Shown here in pieces: positions 26,896 to 36,146 of a stretch of DNA of 64,000 nt. The stretch comes from Salinibacterium sp. UTAS2018 (lineage in GTDB: Bacteria; Actinomycetota; Actinomycetes; Actinomycetales; Microbacteriaceae), in assembly GCF_004118935.1 (NCBI RefSeq), contig NZ_CP035375.1, positions 620,001 to 684,000 of the forward strand. Direction: 5' to 3'. Numbering within the stretch: the first letter of the stretch is position 1; each line of letters begins with the position of its first letter. The position numbers and the translations under genes are program-made. The notes below the pieces were generated by a model that was given only the letters and a program-made list of their open reading frames with translations, had not been told where the DNA came from and did no database searches.

Positions 26896-27654
26896 CTAGT
26901 CCTCGTCGAGTTCGGCTTGCACCTCGGCGCTGATGTCAAAGTTCGAGTAGATGTTCTGAACGTCGTCAGACTCTTCGAGGGCATCAATTAATTTGAAAAC
27001 CTTGCGCGCAGTGTCGGCGTCGACCTCAACCTTGAGGTTCGGGACGAACTCTGCCTCGGACGAGTCGTAATCGATACCGGCAGTCTGCAGCGCATTACGA
27101 GATTCGACCAGGTGCGCTGTGTCAGTGATGACCTCGAAACCCTCACCGTGGTTCTTGACCTCCTCGGCGCCAGCATCGAGCACCGCCATGAGGATGTCAT
27201 CTTCTGAGACACCCTCGGTCTTCGTGATCGAGATAACGCCCTTGCGTTCGAAGTTGTAAGCAACGCTGCCGGGATCTGCCAGCGAGCCACCGTTGCGGCT
27301 CATAATCGTTCGAACGTCAGCTGCTGCGCGATTCTTGTTGTCGGTGAGACACTCGACCATGAGTGCGACCCCGTTGGGGCCGTAGCCCTCGTACATGATG
27401 TTGAGGTACTCAATGGCGTCACCGAGTTGGCCTGAGCCACGCTTAACCGCACGATCGATGTTGTCGTTGGGAACAGACGTCTTCTTCGCCTTCTGAATGG
27501 CGTCGACAAGAGTCGGGTTTCCCGAAAGATCAGCGCCACCGATCTTGGCGGCGACCTCAATATTCTTGATGAGTTTCGCGAACGCCTTCGCGCGACGCGA
27601 ATCCGTAATCGCTTTTTTGTGCTTGGTAGTTGCCCATTTAGAGTGCCCTGACAT
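26896..27654 (-). CDS. YebC/PmpR family transcriptional or translational regulator
   Basis: Protein of 252 residues of the YebC family, beginning [20 protein letters not shown], with [20 protein letters not shown] and the [13 protein letters not shown] segment. Family members act as DNA-binding regulators (PmpR) or help ribosomes through proline stretches; which applies here cannot be told. I start it at ATG 27654, seven bases after a perfect -10 (TAGAAT), which suggests a leaderless mRNA. ATG 27663 would overlap that -10. Confidence 0.93.
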   Translation of the reverse strand: MSGHSKWATTKHKKAITDSRRAKAFAKLIKNIEVAAKIGGADLSGNPTLVDAIQKAKKTSVPNDNIDRAVKRGSGQLGDAIEYLNIMYEGYGPNGVALMVECLTDNKNRAAADVRTIMSRNGGSLADPGSVAYNFERKGVISITKTEGVSEDDILMAVLDAGAEEVKNHGEGFEVITDTAHLVESRNALQTAGIDYDSSEAEFVPNLKVEVDADTARKVFKLIDALEESDDVQNIYSNFDISAEVQAELDED

Positions 27655-27661
27655 AAAGGAC

Positions 27662-27667
27662 ATTCTA
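27662..27667 (-). promoter_or_regulatory. Candidate -10 element for leaderless yebC mRNA
   Basis: TAGAAT on the minus strand followed by seven bases and ATG 27654. No Shine-Dalgarno is present at this start. No clear -35 is visible. It could start a yebC-ruvCAB transcript. Confidence 0.5.
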
Positions 27668-27705
27668 ATGCGTTCGAGACTCGCTCGACTGCGCGAATCC
27701 CCGCA

Positions 27706-28320
27706 CTAGCGTTCTTCGACCGAGCTGCGGAGGCCTAACTCCGCTAATTGCAACTGCGCGAGTCTCGCGACAATCGCACCGTTGCCCGCTCGCCATTCAG
27801 CGGCGGGATCGTCCGAGACCCGCGCTAGGACAGTAAGGCTGAGCGTCGACAATGCACGGAGCGCAAGCAGATTTGCCCCACCCGGCGTCGCCAAGACCCT
27901 CTTGGCTTCGCTCGCCCGCACCGCAAAACGGAGGCGCGGCAACAGCCACACGAGAAGAATAAGGGCCACAGGTACGATGCCGATGAACAGTCCCACCGCA
28001 GTGGCGGCGGCTTCGACCGAAGTCTGTTGGCTTTGCCCGGCAGACTCGAGCGCCGCCCCAGCCTCACTCGCACCGCCGAACGGCGCCCGGATGCCCGACC
28101 CGATCAATGGTACGGAGCCAAGGGTGTTGCCGAGTTCGACCATCGTCGATTCGAACCCGGCGCCTGCGGCCTGCATCTGGACGCCAAGTTCTTGGAAGGC
28201 GGCGATGAGTTGGTACACCCAGACACCGAGAGCAATCCAGATCACGATGAACCCGACGGAGATCAGGTCAGCAGCAATCTGAAGCGTTCGACGCGCGGGC
28301 TGGTCGGCATACAGTTGCAT
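27706..28320 (-). CDS. Membrane protein of unknown function between pdxT and yebC
   Basis: Protein of 204 residues with two long membrane segments (about 20-42 and 105-128), an extracytoplasmic loop between them rich in Gly/Ala/Glu, and a C-terminal cytoplasmic region with Arg/Ala/Leu helices. I do not recognise a family; similar predicted membrane proteins sit at this locus in other Actinobacteria. It begins 18 bases after the pdxT stop and so probably belongs to the pdxST transcript. No catalytic motif is apparent. Confidence 0.75.
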   Translation of the reverse strand: MQLYADQPARRTLQIAADLISVGFIVIWIALGVWVYQLIAAFQELGVQMQAAGAGFESTMVELGNTLGSVPLIGSGIRAPFGGASEAGAALESAGQSQQTSVEAAATAVGLFIGIVPVALILLVWLLPRLRFAVRASEAKRVLATPGGANLLALRALSTLSLTVLARVSDDPAAEWRAGNGAIVARLAQLQLAELGLRSSVEER

Positions 28321-28338
28321 TCCCCCATGATGCAGGAT

Positions 28339-28950
28339 TTACTGCGCGGCGCGGACCCGACTCACGAAGTACTCATGGAACCGGCTGTCGCCGGTAATTT
28401 CGGGATGGAAAGACGTGCCGAGCAGGTTACCTTGCTCTACCGCAACAATGCGGCCGTCATCCAGCGTCGAAAGTGCGCGTGCCAGTGCGCCGACGCTCTC
28501 TACGACAGGAGCTCGGATGAAGACAGCGTGCACGGGCTTCTCCCCAAGCTCCGGGATACTCAAATCGGTTTCAAACGAATCGGTCTGAGAGCCGAACGCG
28601 TTTCGACGAACAACCACATCGAGACCACCGAAGGATTGCTGACCCTCGATGGAATCCTGCACGGTGTCCGCCAGCATGATGAGCCCCGCGCAGGTTCCGT
28701 AGACAGGAAGTCCCGAGCGGATAGCCGTCCGGATCGGCTCGAAGAGCCCGTACAGACGAGAGAGCTTGTCAATCACGCTCGACTCACCGCCAGGAATGAT
28801 GAGACCGGCAATGTGCTCCAGCTGCTGAGGAGTTTTGACCGCTACCGCGGCTTCTCCGAGCTGCTGGAGCACCTGCAGGTGCTCACGAAAGTCACCCTGA
28901 AGGGCAAGGACCCCGATGGGAAGCTGATCGACGGAGGCGTTACCAGCCAC
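28339..28950 (-). CDS. pdxT: Pyridoxal 5'-phosphate synthase glutaminase subunit PdxT
   Basis: Glutaminase of 203 residues that feeds ammonia to PdxS for de novo vitamin B6 synthesis. It shows [29 protein letters not shown] (oxyanion region), the nucleophile cysteine in [12 protein letters not shown], and the HPE of [12 protein letters not shown] start it at GTG 28950, overlapping pdxS by 11 bases; the in-frame region further upstream is inside pdxS and is not PdxT-like. Confidence 0.95.
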   Translation of the reverse strand: MAGNASVDQLPIGVLALQGDFREHLQVLQQLGEAAVAVKTPQQLEHIAGLIIPGGESSVIDKLSRLYGLFEPIRTAIRSGLPVYGTCAGLIMLADTVQDSIEGQQSFGGLDVVVRRNAFGSQTDSFETDLSIPELGEKPVHAVFIRAPVVESVGALARALSTLDDGRIVAVEQGNLLGTSFHPEITGDSRFHEYFVSRVRAAQ

Positions 28951-29842
28951 GCTCAGAGAGGCGGTGCGGTGCTGCCAGATCAGACACGTTGATTCCCACC
29001 ATTGCTTCGCCCAAACCACGCGAGGTCTCGGCGATGACGTTGGGGTCATCATAGAAAGTCGTCGCCTTGACGATGGCCGCGGCGCGCTGAGCCGGGTTAC
29101 CCGACTTGAAGATTCCCGAACCGACGAAGACACCATCGGCGCCGAGCTGCATCATGAGCGCGGCATCGGCCGGCGTAGCTACTCCACCAGCGGTGAAGAG
29201 AACGACGGGAAGCTTGCCGCTCTGGGCAACCTCGCGAACGAGTTCGTACGGCGCCTGCAGTTCTTTCGCCGCGACGTACAGTTCGTCGACCGACTTCGAG
29301 CGGAGCTCGTTGATCTGCCCCTTGATGGTGCGGATGTGCTTGGTCGCCTCAGAGACGTCGCCGGTGCCCGCTTCACCCTTCGAGCGAATCATTGCTGCAC
29401 CCTCGGTGATGCGACGCAGCGCCTCGCCCAGGTTGGTCGCGCCGCAGACGAAGGGAACGTCAAAGTTCCACTTGTCGATGTGGTTCACGTAGTCAGCGGG
29501 GCTCAACACCTCGGACTCGTCGATGTAGTCGACCTTGAGCGCCTGAAGAACTTGAGCTTCGACGAAGTGGCCGATGCGAGCCTTAGCCATTACAGGGATC
29601 GACACCGCCGCGATAATGCCGTCGATGAGATCGGGATCACTCATGCGAGCAACACCACCCTGCGAACGGATGTCGGCAGGAACGCGCTCGAGGGCCATGA
29701 CGGCAACGGCGCCGGCATCCTCTGCAATCTTTGCCTGCTCAGCATTGACGACATCCATGATGACGCCGCCCTTGAGCATTTCTGCCAGTCCGCGCTTGAC
29801 GCGGTTCGTACCCGATTCGTTGGATGAAGTGTTCTCGCTCAT
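28940..29842 (-). CDS. pdxS: Pyridoxal 5'-phosphate synthase lyase subunit PdxS
   Basis: Dodecameric TIM-barrel enzyme of 300 residues that joins ribose 5-phosphate, glyceraldehyde 3-phosphate and ammonia into PLP. The sequence is highly conserved: [40 protein letters not shown], the lysine in [21 protein letters not shown] and [20 protein letters not shown]. Coupled to pdxT by overlap. It follows the HIT gene after 50 bases; in mycobacteria phosphatidylinositol synthesis genes sit between these two. Confidence 0.98.
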   Translation of the reverse strand: MSENTSSNESGTNRVKRGLAEMLKGGVIMDVVNAEQAKIAEDAGAVAVMALERVPADIRSQGGVARMSDPDLIDGIIAAVSIPVMAKARIGHFVEAQVLQALKVDYIDESEVLSPADYVNHIDKWNFDVPFVCGATNLGEALRRITEGAAMIRSKGEAGTGDVSEATKHIRTIKGQINELRSKSVDELYVAAKELQAPYELVREVAQSGKLPVVLFTAGGVATPADAALMMQLGADGVFVGSGIFKSGNPAQRAAAIVKATTFYDDPNVIAETSRGLGEAMVGINVSDLAAPHRLSERGW

Positions 29843-29892
29843 AGCTTCAACGCTAAGACCGGAGCCGCGAAAAGAATGCAGCCAATTTGAAC

Positions 29893-30456
29893 TCAGTGGT
29901 TCGTGGGCCAGGCTTTCGCTAACTCATCCCGAACCTCGCCGAGCAACCGCGGAATAGCCTTCGTGCCGGCCACGATCGGAAAGAAGTTCGAGTCCGTAGC
30001 CCACCGCGGAACGACATGCTGATGCAGGTGGTTCGCGATACCAGCCCCTGCTAATGCGCCCTGGTTCATCCCGATATTGAAGCCATGAGCCTTCGACGTC
30101 TCACGCAGCACTCGCATGGCGGTCTGAGTGAGAGACGCAATCTCAGCGGTCTCTTCGTCAGTCGCCTCGTCGTAGAGCGGCACGTGACGATACGGGCACA
30201 CCAGCAGGTGGCCACTGTTATAAGGAAACAAGTTCAGCAACACGTAGGCGTGCGTTCCGCGCGCAACGATGAGAGCTTTCTCATCATCGAGCGTGGGCGC
30301 AACACAAAATGGGCAGTCGTCTTTATCCGGCTGCGTTTGGTCGGTGATGTACGCGATGCGATGCGGCGTCCACAAGCGCTGGAAGGCATCGGGGACCGCG
30401 GCGAAGTCAGCGCTTGACTCCCCCGCGGGCAACTCAGAACCGTCGTAGTCGTGCAC
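29893..30456 (-). CDS. HIT family hydrolase/phosphorylase
   Basis: Protein of 187 residues with a histidine-triad domain. It has CPFC near residue 50 (a zinc-type pair), [20 protein letters not shown] and the triad [10 protein letters not shown]. Mycobacterial homologues at this locus (Rv2613c) are Ap4A phosphorylases, so diadenosine tetraphosphate turnover is a reasonable guess. It starts three bases after the thrS stop, the classic thrS-HIT pair. Confidence 0.88.
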   Translation of the reverse strand: MHDYDGSELPAGESSADFAAVPDAFQRLWTPHRIAYITDQTQPDKDDCPFCVAPTLDDEKALIVARGTHAYVLLNLFPYNSGHLLVCPYRHVPLYDEATDEETAEIASLTQTAMRVLRETSKAHGFNIGMNQGALAGAGIANHLHQHVVPRWATDSNFFPIVAGTKAIPRLLGEVRDELAKAWPTNH

Positions 30457-30459
30457 GAA

Positions 30460-32421
30460 CTAAACCTGCGCTCGCGTCGCGATCGCGTCAGTGATGCGGG
30501 CGACAGCATCTGCAATCGGGATGCCGTTCTCCTGAGTTCCGTCGCGGAAACGGAAGCTGACCGAACCCGCAGCCTGGTCCTGTTCGCCAGCAATGAGCTG
30601 GAACGGGATCTTCGACTTGGTGTGGGTACGGATCTTCTTCTGCATACGCTCACTCGAGGCATCCAATTCGGCACGAACACCGAGCGCCTTGAGCTGGTCG
30701 ATAACACCAGCGAGGTACTCCTCGTACGCCTCGGCGACGGGGATACCAACGACCTGGACCGGCGACAGCCAGACCGGGAAGGCACCGGCGTAGTGCTCCG
30801 TGAGTACGCCGAAGAAGCGCTCGATCGAGCCGAAGAGCGCACGGTGGATCATGACGGGGCGCTGGCGTGAGCCATCCGCCGCCGTGTACTCGAGCTCGAA
30901 GCGCTCCGGCAGGTTGAAGTCGAGCTGAACGGTCGACATTTGCCAGGTACGGCCGATGGCATCGCGTGCCTGTACCGAGATCTTAGGGCCGTAGAACGCC
31001 GCTCCGCCCGGGTCGGGCACGAGCTCAAGACCTGTCTCTGCCGCAACTTCAGCGAGAGTTTGGGTCGCTTCATCCCACACATCGTCTTCGCCGACATACT
31101 TCTCTGGATTCTTAGTCGAGAGCTCAAGGTAGAAGTCTGTGAGACCATAATCACGCAACAGGGAGAGCACGAAGTTGAGAGTGTTCGTCAGCTCCTGCTT
31201 CATGCCCTCTTTCGTGGTGAAAAGGTGGGCATCATCTTGTGTGAGTCCACGCACGCGTGTGAGGCCGTGAATAACGCCGGACTTCTCATTGCGGTACACG
31301 GTGCCGAACTCAAAGAGGCGCATCGGCAAGTCACGGTACGACCGACCGCTCGACTTGTAAATCAGGATGTGCATCGGGCAGTTCATGGGCTTGAGGTAGT
31401 AGTCAGCGCCCTGGCGAGTGATCTCGCCTTCTTCATTGCGGCCCTCATCGAGGTGCATCGGTGGGAACATGCCGTCCTTGTACCAACCCAAGTGACCGGA
31501 GGTCTCGAACAGCGCAGCCTTGGTGATGTGCGGAGTGTTGACGAACGAGTAGCCCTCTTGCAAGTGACGCGTGCGTGAATAGTTCTCCATCTCGTGACGG
31601 ATGATGCCGCCATTGGGATGGAACACGGCGAGCCCAGAGCCGATTTCGTCAGGGAAGGAGAAAAGATCTAGCTCTGCACCAAGCTTGCGGTGGTCGCGCT
31701 TCAGCGCTTCTTCTTGACGTGCTTGGTACTCCCGGAGTTCGTCCTTGGTCGGCCAGGCCGTACCGTACACGCGCTGAAGTTGTTTGTTCTTCTCCGAGCC
31801 ACGCCAGTAAGCAGCTGCGGTGCGCGTGAGCGACCATCCGTTGCCGATCATGCGGGTGTTGGGAAGGTGAGGCCCGCGGCACAGGTCTTTCCAATAGACC
31901 TCACCAGTCTTGCCATCGACGTTGTCGTAGATCGTCAGTTCGGCACCACCGACCTCAACGGACTCGTTATCGCCATCAACTTCGCTGTCAACGACAGAGC
32001 CCTTGAGGCCGATCAGCTCAAGCTTGTAGGGCTCATCAGCGAGCTCCGCGCGAGCCTCTGCCTCGGTCACTACACGACGCTGAAAGCGCTGCCCCTGACG
32101 GATGATGCGGTCCATTGCCTTCGTGATGGCCTTGAGGTCTCCGGGAGTGAACGGCTCCTCGACATCGAAGTCGTAGTAAAAACCATCGGTGACGGGCGGA
32201 CCGATCCCGAGCTTCGCCTGTGGGTTGATCGTCTGAACAGCCTGAGCCGCAACGTGGGCGGCCGAGTGACGGAGAATGTTCAGCCCATCGGGCGAGTCGA
32301 TCGTGACAGCCTCGACCTCATCCGTGTCAGTTACTGTCGCGGCGAGATCTTTCAGCTCACCGTTGACGCGCATGGCGACGACGTTGCGGTCGGTAAATAG
32401 CTCAAATCCAGTGTTACTCAC
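30460..32421 (-). CDS. thrS: Threonyl-tRNA synthetase
   Basis: Class II synthetase of 653 residues. A TGS domain is followed by the editing domain with HSAAH (52-56 region) and the second half of its zinc site, then the catalytic core with motif 2 ([20 protein letters not shown]), [26 protein letters not shown] and motif 3 ([19 protein letters not shown]). The anticodon-binding domain closes the protein. First gene of a likely thrS-HIT transcript. Confidence 0.97.
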   Translation of the reverse strand: MSNTGFELFTDRNVVAMRVNGELKDLAATVTDTDEVEAVTIDSPDGLNILRHSAAHVAAQAVQTINPQAKLGIGPPVTDGFYYDFDVEEPFTPGDLKAITKAMDRIIRQGQRFQRRVVTEAEARAELADEPYKLELIGLKGSVVDSEVDGDNESVEVGGAELTIYDNVDGKTGEVYWKDLCRGPHLPNTRMIGNGWSLTRTAAAYWRGSEKNKQLQRVYGTAWPTKDELREYQARQEEALKRDHRKLGAELDLFSFPDEIGSGLAVFHPNGGIIRHEMENYSRTRHLQEGYSFVNTPHITKAALFETSGHLGWYKDGMFPPMHLDEGRNEEGEITRQGADYYLKPMNCPMHILIYKSSGRSYRDLPMRLFEFGTVYRNEKSGVIHGLTRVRGLTQDDAHLFTTKEGMKQELTNTLNFVLSLLRDYGLTDFYLELSTKNPEKYVGEDDVWDEATQTLAEVAAETGLELVPDPGGAAFYGPKISVQARDAIGRTWQMSTVQLDFNLPERFELEYTAADGSRQRPVMIHRALFGSIERFFGVLTEHYAGAFPVWLSPVQVVGIPVAEAYEEYLAGVIDQLKALGVRAELDASSERMQKKIRTHTKSKIPFQLIAGEQDQAAGSVSFRFRDGTQENGIPIADAVARITDAIATRAQV

Positions 32422-32468
32422 AGAACAACTTTAGCGGCGTTCAGAGAAACTGGCTGTCACGCGGCTCG

Positions 32469-33623
32469 CTAGCCGACAAACATTTGACTTGCCCACAGAG
32501 CGAACGCCGTACTGGTCAGCGCGGTGGCCCACCCGATGAGCAGCTGGAACACCCCCACCGACGAGATCATCACCGTGCCGTTGCGTGTTCTCGCCGTGGG
32601 AATCAAGGCAATAGCCAGCAGCGTCAGGCTCATGAAGATGTTTCCGGTCGAGCCGCTCGGCAGTAGCCCGAGCGCGAATCCGACGATGAAAGCCCCAAAC
32701 ACCAGGGTGGAGATAATGATCGCTCCTGGCCGACGAACGATCAGCGCGATCAGCCAAGCGCTGATCAGCGGCGCGATCACAATCACGCCTTCCACGGTCG
32801 AGAAGAACTCCCCCACGATGACAAGCCGATCGCCAAAGCCAGTGAACGCAGACTGGGTCGCTCCCGCGAACGGGCGCCCCAGGAAGAGCGAATTGAGAAC
32901 CGCCAGCGACACGAGCGCTGACGCCGCGGGGTAGAGGATCACGAGCGCGTTCGCACGCCGAGCGCCTTTCGCCCCTTCACGACGATGACGCAAGAACGGG
33001 GCCGAGAGCGCTGCCGCAGTGACATAGACGAGCGCAGTAACGTCCGTCAGAACAGCGACCATGAAGTAGAGCCCCACTCGAAAGCCTGATTCAGTGTTGC
33101 CCCACGTCACGAACCGGACGATGTGCGACAGGCCCAGACCAAAGAGCAGCAGCCCCAGAAACGCGGAATAGTTCTGAGTCGCGTTGTAGAAGAAGAGCGG
33201 GTTGAGTGCGAGGGCCATCATCAAGATCACGATGGTTGAACGCGCGAAGCGTCGCTGCACCATAATTTCGATGAGTTTCTGCAAGAACACACCCGCGCTT
33301 AACGCACCGATGATCGAAAGCGAGAGCGCCCCACCTGGCACAAAGCCCGCCAACAGGGTACTGATGGGCGGAAAGATATCGCCGAGCCATTGCGCATCTG
33401 CTCGGTCCCAATCGATGCGGGTTGCCCGCGCTACCAGGGTCGCGTTGGGCGACTCCGTCGCACCTAACGCCGACACGACCAGCGCAAAGATCACGTATGG
33501 CAGGGCGAAGATGCCGCGCATCATCCAACGACGAGGAGTTCGGCGCGGCCACACATCCAGACGGGTTCGTGGCGGGCGCTTGGCGATCTGAAGCGCGCGA
33601 GTGTTCGTCAACGGTTCACTCAT
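32469..33623 (-). CDS. Polytopic membrane protein coupled to the glycosyltransferase (GT-C-like)
   Basis: Protein of 384 residues with about ten membrane segments. After the first segment an extracytoplasmic loop reads TRIDWDRADAQWLGDIFPPI, with acidic residues placed as in GT-C lipid-sugar-dependent glycosyltransferases; this similarity is by pattern only. Its ATG overlaps the stop of the upstream glycosyltransferase gene by eight bases, which implies joint production. I infer a role in export or modification of the same glycan but cannot name it. Confidence 0.65.
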   Translation of the reverse strand: MSEPLTNTRALQIAKRPPRTRLDVWPRRTPRRWMMRGIFALPYVIFALVVSALGATESPNATLVARATRIDWDRADAQWLGDIFPPISTLLAGFVPGGALSLSIIGALSAGVFLQKLIEIMVQRRFARSTIVILMMALALNPLFFYNATQNYSAFLGLLLFGLGLSHIVRFVTWGNTESGFRVGLYFMVAVLTDVTALVYVTAAALSAPFLRHRREGAKGARRANALVILYPAASALVSLAVLNSLFLGRPFAGATQSAFTGFGDRLVIVGEFFSTVEGVIVIAPLISAWLIALIVRRPGAIIISTLVFGAFIVGFALGLLPSGSTGNIFMSLTLLAIALIPTARTRNGTVMISSVGVFQLLIGWATALTSTAFALWASQMFVG

Positions 33624-35493
33624 GATTGCTTTGGGTCGTCAGCCCATGCTCCGTTTTCTCCCAGTAGTGCGGTTTAGTGATGAGCTGCCAGAGCGCCTTG
33701 TACGACGCGATCGAGTGCAGGATCCAATACAACGGATTCAGCAGCGCCCAAGGAACGAGAGCAAACGTCCCTCTCTTATAGGGACCCATCATCGAGAGGT
33801 ACACCATGATCGAACTGCCGATAATGAAGTTGAGGAAACAGACCCACAGAAGCCAGACCGGGAAGAATTGGCCGATCCGCTCGGTGGGCAACACGAGAGA
33901 AAGCACCGTCAGGATATAGAACGGCAGTACGCCCAGAAAGGTCGCCGGGGTTCCTGCGATGAGCAATACGAAACTGCAGAATCGCCAGAACCCGATCTCG
34001 CGCATCAACGCCACTGGTCGGCGGGCGTGCACCAGGGTGGTCTGCATGTAGCCCTTGATCCAGCGGCTGCGTTGGCGGATGAAGTTCGGAATCGACTTGT
34101 TTGCCTCTTCCATCGTGGCGGAGTTCACTACGCCAACCCGGTATCCGAGCGCGCTCGCGCGGATGCCCAAGTCGGCGTCTTCAGTGACGTTGTAGGGGTC
34201 CCAGCCTCCGAGACTCTTCAGCGCCTCAGTGCGGAAATGATTGGACGTTCCGCCGAGTGGGATCGGAAGGTCAAGCGAATCAAGGCCAGACAGCATGTAG
34301 TCAAACCAATAGCCGTACTCGAGAGAGAACATCCGGGTGAGCACGTTCTCCCGGGCGTTGAAGTAGTTCAGTGCGGCTTGCACACACACGGTCTTCTCGC
34401 CACCGCGTTGAAACGAGATGTACGCCTTCTTGAGCTGGTCCGGCTCCGGAGTGTCCTCAGCATCAAAGATCACCAGGTAATCGCCGGTCGCGAAGAAAAG
34501 CCCGACATTGCAGGCTCGAGGTTTCGTCTGCGGATGCCCGGCCGGGATCGTGATGATCTGAAAGTGATCGGGCGGCGAGCTTGCCTCGAACGCCGCGCGT
34601 GTTTCGTCGTCGGACTCCTCGATCAGTACAAAGACTTCGAGGCGGTTGGTGGGCCAATCGATACCGCCCAGGTTCTTGACCAGTTGAGCGACGATGTTCG
34701 CTTCCTTGAAAACAGGCACGAGCACGGTGTAACGAGGGAGCTCATCATCGTTCAGCTCTTCGACTTCGCTGTCAGAGACCCGCTCGACGAGGTCGAATCG
34801 CGCTCCCCGTAAGGAGATGAAAAACTTGAACGCCGTTCCGGCCAGGAACACCAGGCTCGTAATGGCGATGAGAGTAATCACCGTCGCTGCCGGCCACAAC
34901 ACCAGGGCGATGATCATGACGATCAGAAGGATAACGAGGCCGATTTTCTGGCCGCGTGACGCAACGGTGCGCGCTGAAAGAACGGGATTACGGTTCCAAA
35001 GCTGGTTCGCCGCCTGATCGGCGATCGCTGGCCCGAAGACGTCCAGAATCGAATGCCAGATTTGGGCGGATGTCGCGGCGACGAAGACAACGTCACGTCC
35101 CAAAGCAGTGGAGATACGCTCGCTGCGCTCGTCATCCGGAACTCGAGCCGTGGCCACCAGAACGCGACCATCATCGAGTTCGCGCAGCGGCATCCAGTTC
35201 TCAGCGATGTAGAGCTGCCCACTCCATTGGCGGGCAAAATCCCCATCGACTTCAGACATCTGCGCTCGTTCGATGTTCCACACGCGAGAAATAACGTCGA
35301 CCAACGTGGCGTCGTCAAGATGCCCGCGGCTGGCAAGGGTCTGATCGATGTGAACGCCTGATCGCGCTTTGACGCGACGAGCTTCCTCGATCTGGCTTGG
35401 CGTAGCGAGGCCTTCGTCGAGTAACAACTGCACGAATGCTTCGCTCTGCTTGGACGGCACCCCGGTTTTCCCCATAGGGCCATCGTGGCTCAT
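33616..35493 (-). CDS. MshEN/GspE-N-like domain fused to a processive family 2 glycosyltransferase (XagB-like)
   Basis: Protein of 625 residues. Residues about 15-150 resemble the GspE/MshE N-terminal domain (LLLDEGLATPSQIEEARRVK, then SGVHIDQTLASRGHLDDATL), a fold that binds c-di-GMP in some proteins. Two membrane segments (about 182-225) precede a cellulose-synthase-like GT2 domain with DAED (344-347), TED (437-439) and QRSRW (474-478), then about three membrane segments. It should polymerise a sugar and push it across the membrane. ATG 35493 lies after the tRNA terminator; ATG 35475 is possible. The exact RLG-type c-di-GMP residues are only partly kept. Confidence 0.8.
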   Translation of the reverse strand: MSHDGPMGKTGVPSKQSEAFVQLLLDEGLATPSQIEEARRVKARSGVHIDQTLASRGHLDDATLVDVISRVWNIERAQMSEVDGDFARQWSGQLYIAENWMPLRELDDGRVLVATARVPDDERSERISTALGRDVVFVAATSAQIWHSILDVFGPAIADQAANQLWNRNPVLSARTVASRGQKIGLVILLIVMIIALVLWPAATVITLIAITSLVFLAGTAFKFFISLRGARFDLVERVSDSEVEELNDDELPRYTVLVPVFKEANIVAQLVKNLGGIDWPTNRLEVFVLIEESDDETRAAFEASSPPDHFQIITIPAGHPQTKPRACNVGLFFATGDYLVIFDAEDTPEPDQLKKAYISFQRGGEKTVCVQAALNYFNARENVLTRMFSLEYGYWFDYMLSGLDSLDLPIPLGGTSNHFRTEALKSLGGWDPYNVTEDADLGIRASALGYRVGVVNSATMEEANKSIPNFIRQRSRWIKGYMQTTLVHARRPVALMREIGFWRFCSFVLLIAGTPATFLGVLPFYILTVLSLVLPTERIGQFFPVWLLWVCFLNFIIGSSIMVYLSMMGPYKRGTFALVPWALLNPLYWILHSIASYKALWQLITKPHYWEKTEHGLTTQSNHE

Positions 35494-35544
35494 TCTCAAG
35501 CTGCAAGCACGCGCCACGCGGGTTTGTGCCGGGCGGCATCCGTT

Positions 35545-35574
35545 AAAAGCAGAAGCCCCGGCGAACCGGGGCTT
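35545..35574 (-). terminator. Rho-independent terminator of the tRNA-Gly-Cys-Val transcript
   Basis: Arms AAGCCCCGG (35553-35561) and CCGGGGCTT (35566-35574) close a four-base loop; on the minus strand the hairpin is followed by CTGCTTTT. It lies six bases after tRNA-Val. Confidence 0.85.
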
Positions 35575-35580
35575 CATCTG

Positions 35581-35652
35581 TGAGCGATACTGGGATCGAA
35601 CCAGCGACCTCTTCCGTGTCAGGGAAGCGCGCTACCGCTGCGCCAATCGCTC
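35581..35652 (-). tRNA. tRNA-Val (GAC)
   Basis: 72-base cloverleaf. Acceptor arms GAGCGAT/ATCGCTC with discriminator A, D loop GGCGCAGCGGTAGCGC, anticodon stem CTTCC/GGAAG enclosing CTGACAC (anticodon GAC), and T arm GGTTCGATCC. CCA is not encoded. Last of three tRNAs on the minus strand. Confidence 0.93.
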
Positions 35653-35693
35653 ATGCTATTTATTTATAGAAATTGTTCTAAACACTCGTTACG

Positions 35694-35764
35694 AGGTGGA
35701 GACGGGATTTGAACCCGCGTATACGGCTTTGCAGGCCGCTGCCTCGCCTCTCGGCCACTCCACC
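35694..35764 (-). tRNA. tRNA-Cys (GCA)
   Basis: 71-base cloverleaf. Acceptor arms GGTGGAG/CTCCACC with discriminator T (U), anticodon stem GCGGC/GCCGT-type pairing around CTGCAAA (anticodon GCA), T arm GGGTTCAAATCCC. CCA is not encoded. U73 is the normal cysteine identity base. Confidence 0.93.
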
Positions 35765-35804
35765 GCACATGAGAAGTGCCGACGAGGCTGACACTTCTCA
35801 TTCG

Positions 35805-35876
35805 AGCGGATGACGAGATTCGAACTCGCGACCCTAACCTTGGCAAGGTTATGCGCTACCACTGCGCCACATCCGC
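35805..35876 (-). tRNA. tRNA-Gly (GCC)
   Basis: 72-base cloverleaf. Acceptor arms GCGGATG/CATCCGC with discriminator T (U), anticodon stem TAACC/GGTTA around TTGCCAA (anticodon GCC), T arm GAGTTCGAATCTC. CCA is not encoded. First tRNA of the Gly-Cys-Val cluster common in Actinobacteria. Confidence 0.93.
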
Positions 35877-35993
35877 ATTTACAAGCTATTCGGTTACCCG
35901 TTTTCGCGTGCTAGATGACTGTATACGAAGAGTGCGCGAACTTCCAATTCGGCTGCTCGCGTGTCGTCGAGATATGGCAATATTGAGGTTCCA

Positions 35994-36066
35994 GGGCGAT
36001 TGGCGCAGTTGGTAGCGCGCTTCCTTCACACGGAAGAGGTCATCGGTTCGAGTCCGGTATCGCCCA
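35994..36066 (+). tRNA. tRNA-Val (CAC)
   Basis: 73-base cloverleaf on the plus strand. Acceptor arms GGGCGAT/ATCGCCC with discriminator A, anticodon stem CTTCC/GGAAG around TTCACAC (anticodon CAC), T arm GGTTCGAGTCC. CCA is not encoded. It is about 84% identical by eye to tRNA-Val (GAC) on the other strand. Confidence 0.93.
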
Positions 36067-36146
36067 CCGGTATTCCGTTTCCTCAATGGTAAAGATCCCC
36101 GGTTTTCCGGCGCTGTGCGGAGTTACTAGCCCGATAACCTTGGTCC

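Noticed and set aside
33601..34812. Plus-strand ORF of 403 codons opposite the glycosyltransferase
   Set aside because: Shadow frame of a strongly conserved GT2 gene; rich in Arg/Glu/His repeats typical of antisense frames.
36067..36146. Possible attachment site or integrated element at the tRNA-Val (CAC) 3' end
   Set aside because: No integrase gene and no repeat of the tRNA 3' end was found downstream; genes there look ancestral.
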